This document shows positions 5,783 through 7,364 of a stretch of DNA of 7,364 nt, in pieces. The stretch is from Marinospirillum sp. (GTDB lineage: Bacteria; Pseudomonadota; Gammaproteobacteria; Pseudomonadales; Halomonadaceae). A program made the position numbers and the translations under genes. The notes under the pieces are model-generated. The model was not told where the DNA came from, did not search any database, and saw only the letters and a program-made list of their open reading frames with translations. The DNA lies in the NCBI GenBank assembly GCA_007116195.1, contig SKIX01000183.1, positions 1 through 7,364 on the forward strand. The letters run 5' to 3'. How positions within the stretch are numbered: the first letter of the stretch is position 1; the number at the start of each line of letters is the position of its first letter.

Positions 5783-7021
5783 ATGTCACGAAGAAGAGTT
5801 GTGGTTACTGGTATGGGGCTAGTAACCCCTCTGGGCAATAATCTGGTTGACTCCTGGAAGGCTATTCTTGCGGGTCAAAGTGGCATGGCACCTATTGAAA
5901 CTTTTGATGTTGAAGGCTTTTCAACTCACTTTGCTGCTCAAGTAAAAAACTTCAACGTTGAAGATTTTATGAGCAAAAAAGATGCTCGAAAAATGGATAC
6001 CTTTATTCAGTACGGCATGGCAGCAGCCATTCAAGCCATTGAGAACTCTGGACTTGAGTGTACAGAAAGTAACGCTGACCGAATTGGAGCGGCTATAGGT
6101 TCAGGCATAGGTGGTTTGCCGATGATTGAATCGAGCCATGCGGCTTTAACGAAAGGTGGGCCGCGTAAGGTTTCACCCTTTTTTGTACCCGGTGCAATTA
6201 TCAATATGATTGCAGGCAATCTAGCCATTCGCTATGGCTTTAAAGGCCCTAATATTGCGATTACCACGGCTTGTACAACGGGTACGCATAATATTGGCTA
6301 TTCGGCACGTACTATTGCCTATGGTGATGCAGATGTGATGATTTGCGGTGGTGCTGAGTGTGCTAGTTCACCTCTGGGTATTGCTGGTTTTGGTGCTGCA
6401 CGTGCTTTATCAACTCGCAATGATGACCCTCAAGCTGCTAGCCGCCCTTGGGATCAAGACCGAGATGGTTTCGTTTTAGGTGATGGTGCAGGGGTCATGG
6501 TGTTAGAGGAGTATGAGCACGCCAAACAGCGAGGTGCCACCATTTATGCTGAGGTGACTGGCTTTGGTATGAGTGACGATGCTTACCATATGACTTCTCC
6601 ACCTGAAGATGGGCGAGGCGCAGCTGCTGCGATGCGTAATGCTATTCAAGACGCTAAACTTAATGTTGAAGAAATTCAGTATATTAATGCGCATGGCACT
6701 TCAACACCAGCTGGTGATGTTGCTGAAAGCAAGGCGATAGAGTCGGTGCTCGGCGAGGCCGCTAAGCAGGTTGCAGTGAGTTCAACCAAGTCCATGATCG
6801 GTCATTTGCTAGGTGCTGCAGGTGCCGTTGAGGCGGTGTTCTGTATTTTGGCATTGCGTGACCAGGTAGCGCCACCCACTATTAATCTGGATAACCCTGA
6901 TCCAGAATGTACGCTGGATTATGTACCTCATGAGGCTCGTTCTCTGGCTATTCAGCATACACTCACCAACTCTTTTGGTTTTGGTGGAACCAATGGTAGC
7001 CTTATTTTCAGCAAAGTTTGA
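5783..7021 (+). CDS. fabF: 3-oxoacyl-ACP synthase II
   Basis: Thiolase-fold condensing enzyme that elongates acyl chains by decarboxylative condensation of malonyl-ACP with acyl-ACP. In E. coli it also carries out the temperature-dependent C16:1 to C18:1 step. The 412-residue length is standard. The start [15 protein letters not shown] is the family N-terminus. The catalytic triad is Cys164 ([12 protein letters not shown]), His304 ([12 protein letters not shown]) and His341 ([15 protein letters not shown]), with Lys336 in SSTKSM; all are one above E. coli Fab[19 protein letters not shown] (220-237) and [12 protein letters not shown] (396-407) are the other conserved blocks. The ATG has GGAGG (5771-5775) at 7-base spacing. 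GTHNIG and the C-terminus favour FabF over FabB. pabC begins 6 bases after the stop. Confidence 0.97.
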   Translation: MSRRRVVVTGMGLVTPLGNNLVDSWKAILAGQSGMAPIETFDVEGFSTHFAAQVKNFNVEDFMSKKDARKMDTFIQYGMAAAIQAIENSGLECTESNADRIGAAIGSGIGGLPMIESSHAALTKGGPRKVSPFFVPGAIINMIAGNLAIRYGFKGPNIAITTACTTGTHNIGYSARTIAYGDADVMICGGAECASSPLGIAGFGAARALSTRNDDPQAASRPWDQDRDGFVLGDGAGVMVLEEYEHAKQRGATIYAEVTGFGMSDDAYHMTSPPEDGRGAAAAMRNAIQDAKLNVEEIQYINAHGTSTPAGDVAESKAIESVLGEAAKQVAVSSTKSMIGHLLGAAGAVEAVFCILALRDQVAPPTINLDNPDPECTLDYVPHEARSLAIQHTLTNSFGFGGTNGSLIFSKV

Positions 7022-7027
7022 TTGTCT

Positions 7028-7364
7028 ATGTCTTATCACCCAACACTGATTGATGGTGCTCCACCTTCAGCCCAAGACCTCGACTGGTTACTCGCCAGTC
7101 GTGCGCTGGCTTTTGGTGAGGGTGTTTTTACCAGCATTCGTGTTTGGCAAGGACGAGCTGTTTTTAGTGAAGACCATCTGCAGCGTTTAAAAGCTGGCTT
7201 AGAGGTGCTCCAAGTTGGCTTGCCAGCTTCCTTCTGGCAAGCTTTAGAGCAAGAAATGACGGTGCAGGCTCAACAGCTGGATGAAAGGCTGCTTAAAATC
7301 ATGTTGCTGGCTGGCCCAGGCGGGCGTGGCTATAAGCGCAGTGAAACAGCTCAAGGCTGGCACC
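7028..7364 (+). CDS. pabC: Aminodeoxychorismate lyase, N-terminal part (runs off right edge)
   Basis: PLP enzyme (fold type IV, branched-chain aminotransferase-like) that releases pyruvate from 4-amino-4-deoxychorismate to give 4-aminobenzoate for folate synthesis. The first 112 residues are present of a usual length near 270. Visible family features are SRALAFGEGVFTSIRVWQG (24-42), the HLQRL motif (50-54) and GPGGRGY (96-102), matching the E. coli PabC phrase GSGGRGY. The PLP-binding lysine lies beyond the window, so completeness cannot be judged. The ATG lies 6 bases after the fabF stop and has no clear ribosome site, suggesting translational coupling; the two genes share a reading frame, separated by the TGA at 7019-7021. 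A TTG at 7022 is an alternative start. The fabF-pabC order is the known gammaproteobacterial arrangement. Confidence 0.93.
   Translation, partial: MSYHPTLIDGAPPSAQDLDWLLASRALAFGEGVFTSIRVWQGRAVFSEDHLQRLKAGLEVLQVGLPASFWQALEQEMTVQAQQLDERLLKIMLLAGPGGRGYKRSETAQGWH

Noticed and set aside
5946..6250. Unusual Thr after the catalytic Cys of FabF (TACTTG rather than TACATS)
   Set aside because: Small-residue variation next to the catalytic Cys is tolerated in condensing enzymes and I recall similar forms in other gammaproteobacteria; the Cys-His-His triad and Lys are intact.

Overview
The window is a stretch of ordinary chromosomal housekeeping DNA from a gammaproteobacterium. The protein sequences (FabD, FabG, AcpP, FabF, RsuA, GdhA) follow the Escherichia coli/Pseudomonas family patterns closely, active-site positions match E. 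coli numbering to within one residue (ten for FabG), and the order fabD-fabG-acpP-fabF-pabC is the classic gammaproteobacterial fatty-acid cluster. Base composition looks moderate (about half GC by eye). A marine Oceanospirillales-like bacterium would fit, but that placement is inference. No mobile element, CRISPR array, tRNA or rRNA was seen.

Layout. Left part, minus strand: the first 333 codons of gdhA (NADP-type glutamate dehydrogenase, running off the left edge), a 197-bp regulatory gap with a plausible gdhA promoter, and a complete hisC. Middle: a 53-bp divergent gap, then on the plus strand rsuA (16S rRNA pseudouridine synthase) and a small unrecognised helical protein. Right part, plus strand: fabD, fabG, acpP, fabF and the start of pabC (running off the right edge). 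No gene-free stretch exceeds 300 bp. The three largest gaps (1001-1197, 5239-5373 and 5608-5782) all hold regulatory structure, described in the features.

How the genes work together. FabD loads malonate onto the AcpP phosphopantetheine arm, FabF elongates the chain, and FabG performs the first reduction of each cycle. PabC makes 4-aminobenzoate for folate and is close-coupled behind fabF. GdhA and HisC are nitrogen and amino-acid metabolism genes with no mechanistic link to lipid synthesis. The fab genes do not look like one uniform transcript: candidate promoters precede fabD, acpP and fabF, and a good intrinsic terminator follows acpP, as expected for a gene needing far more product than its neighbours.

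Nothing here amounts to a new defence or metabolic system. The points most worth checking are: fabD lies next to rsuA and an unknown gene rather than plsX/rpmF/fabH; the unknown 112-residue protein itself; two intrinsic-terminator-like hairpins that point inward around the hisC/rsuA block; and an 8-bp inverted repeat joining the fabG tail to the acpP promoter.
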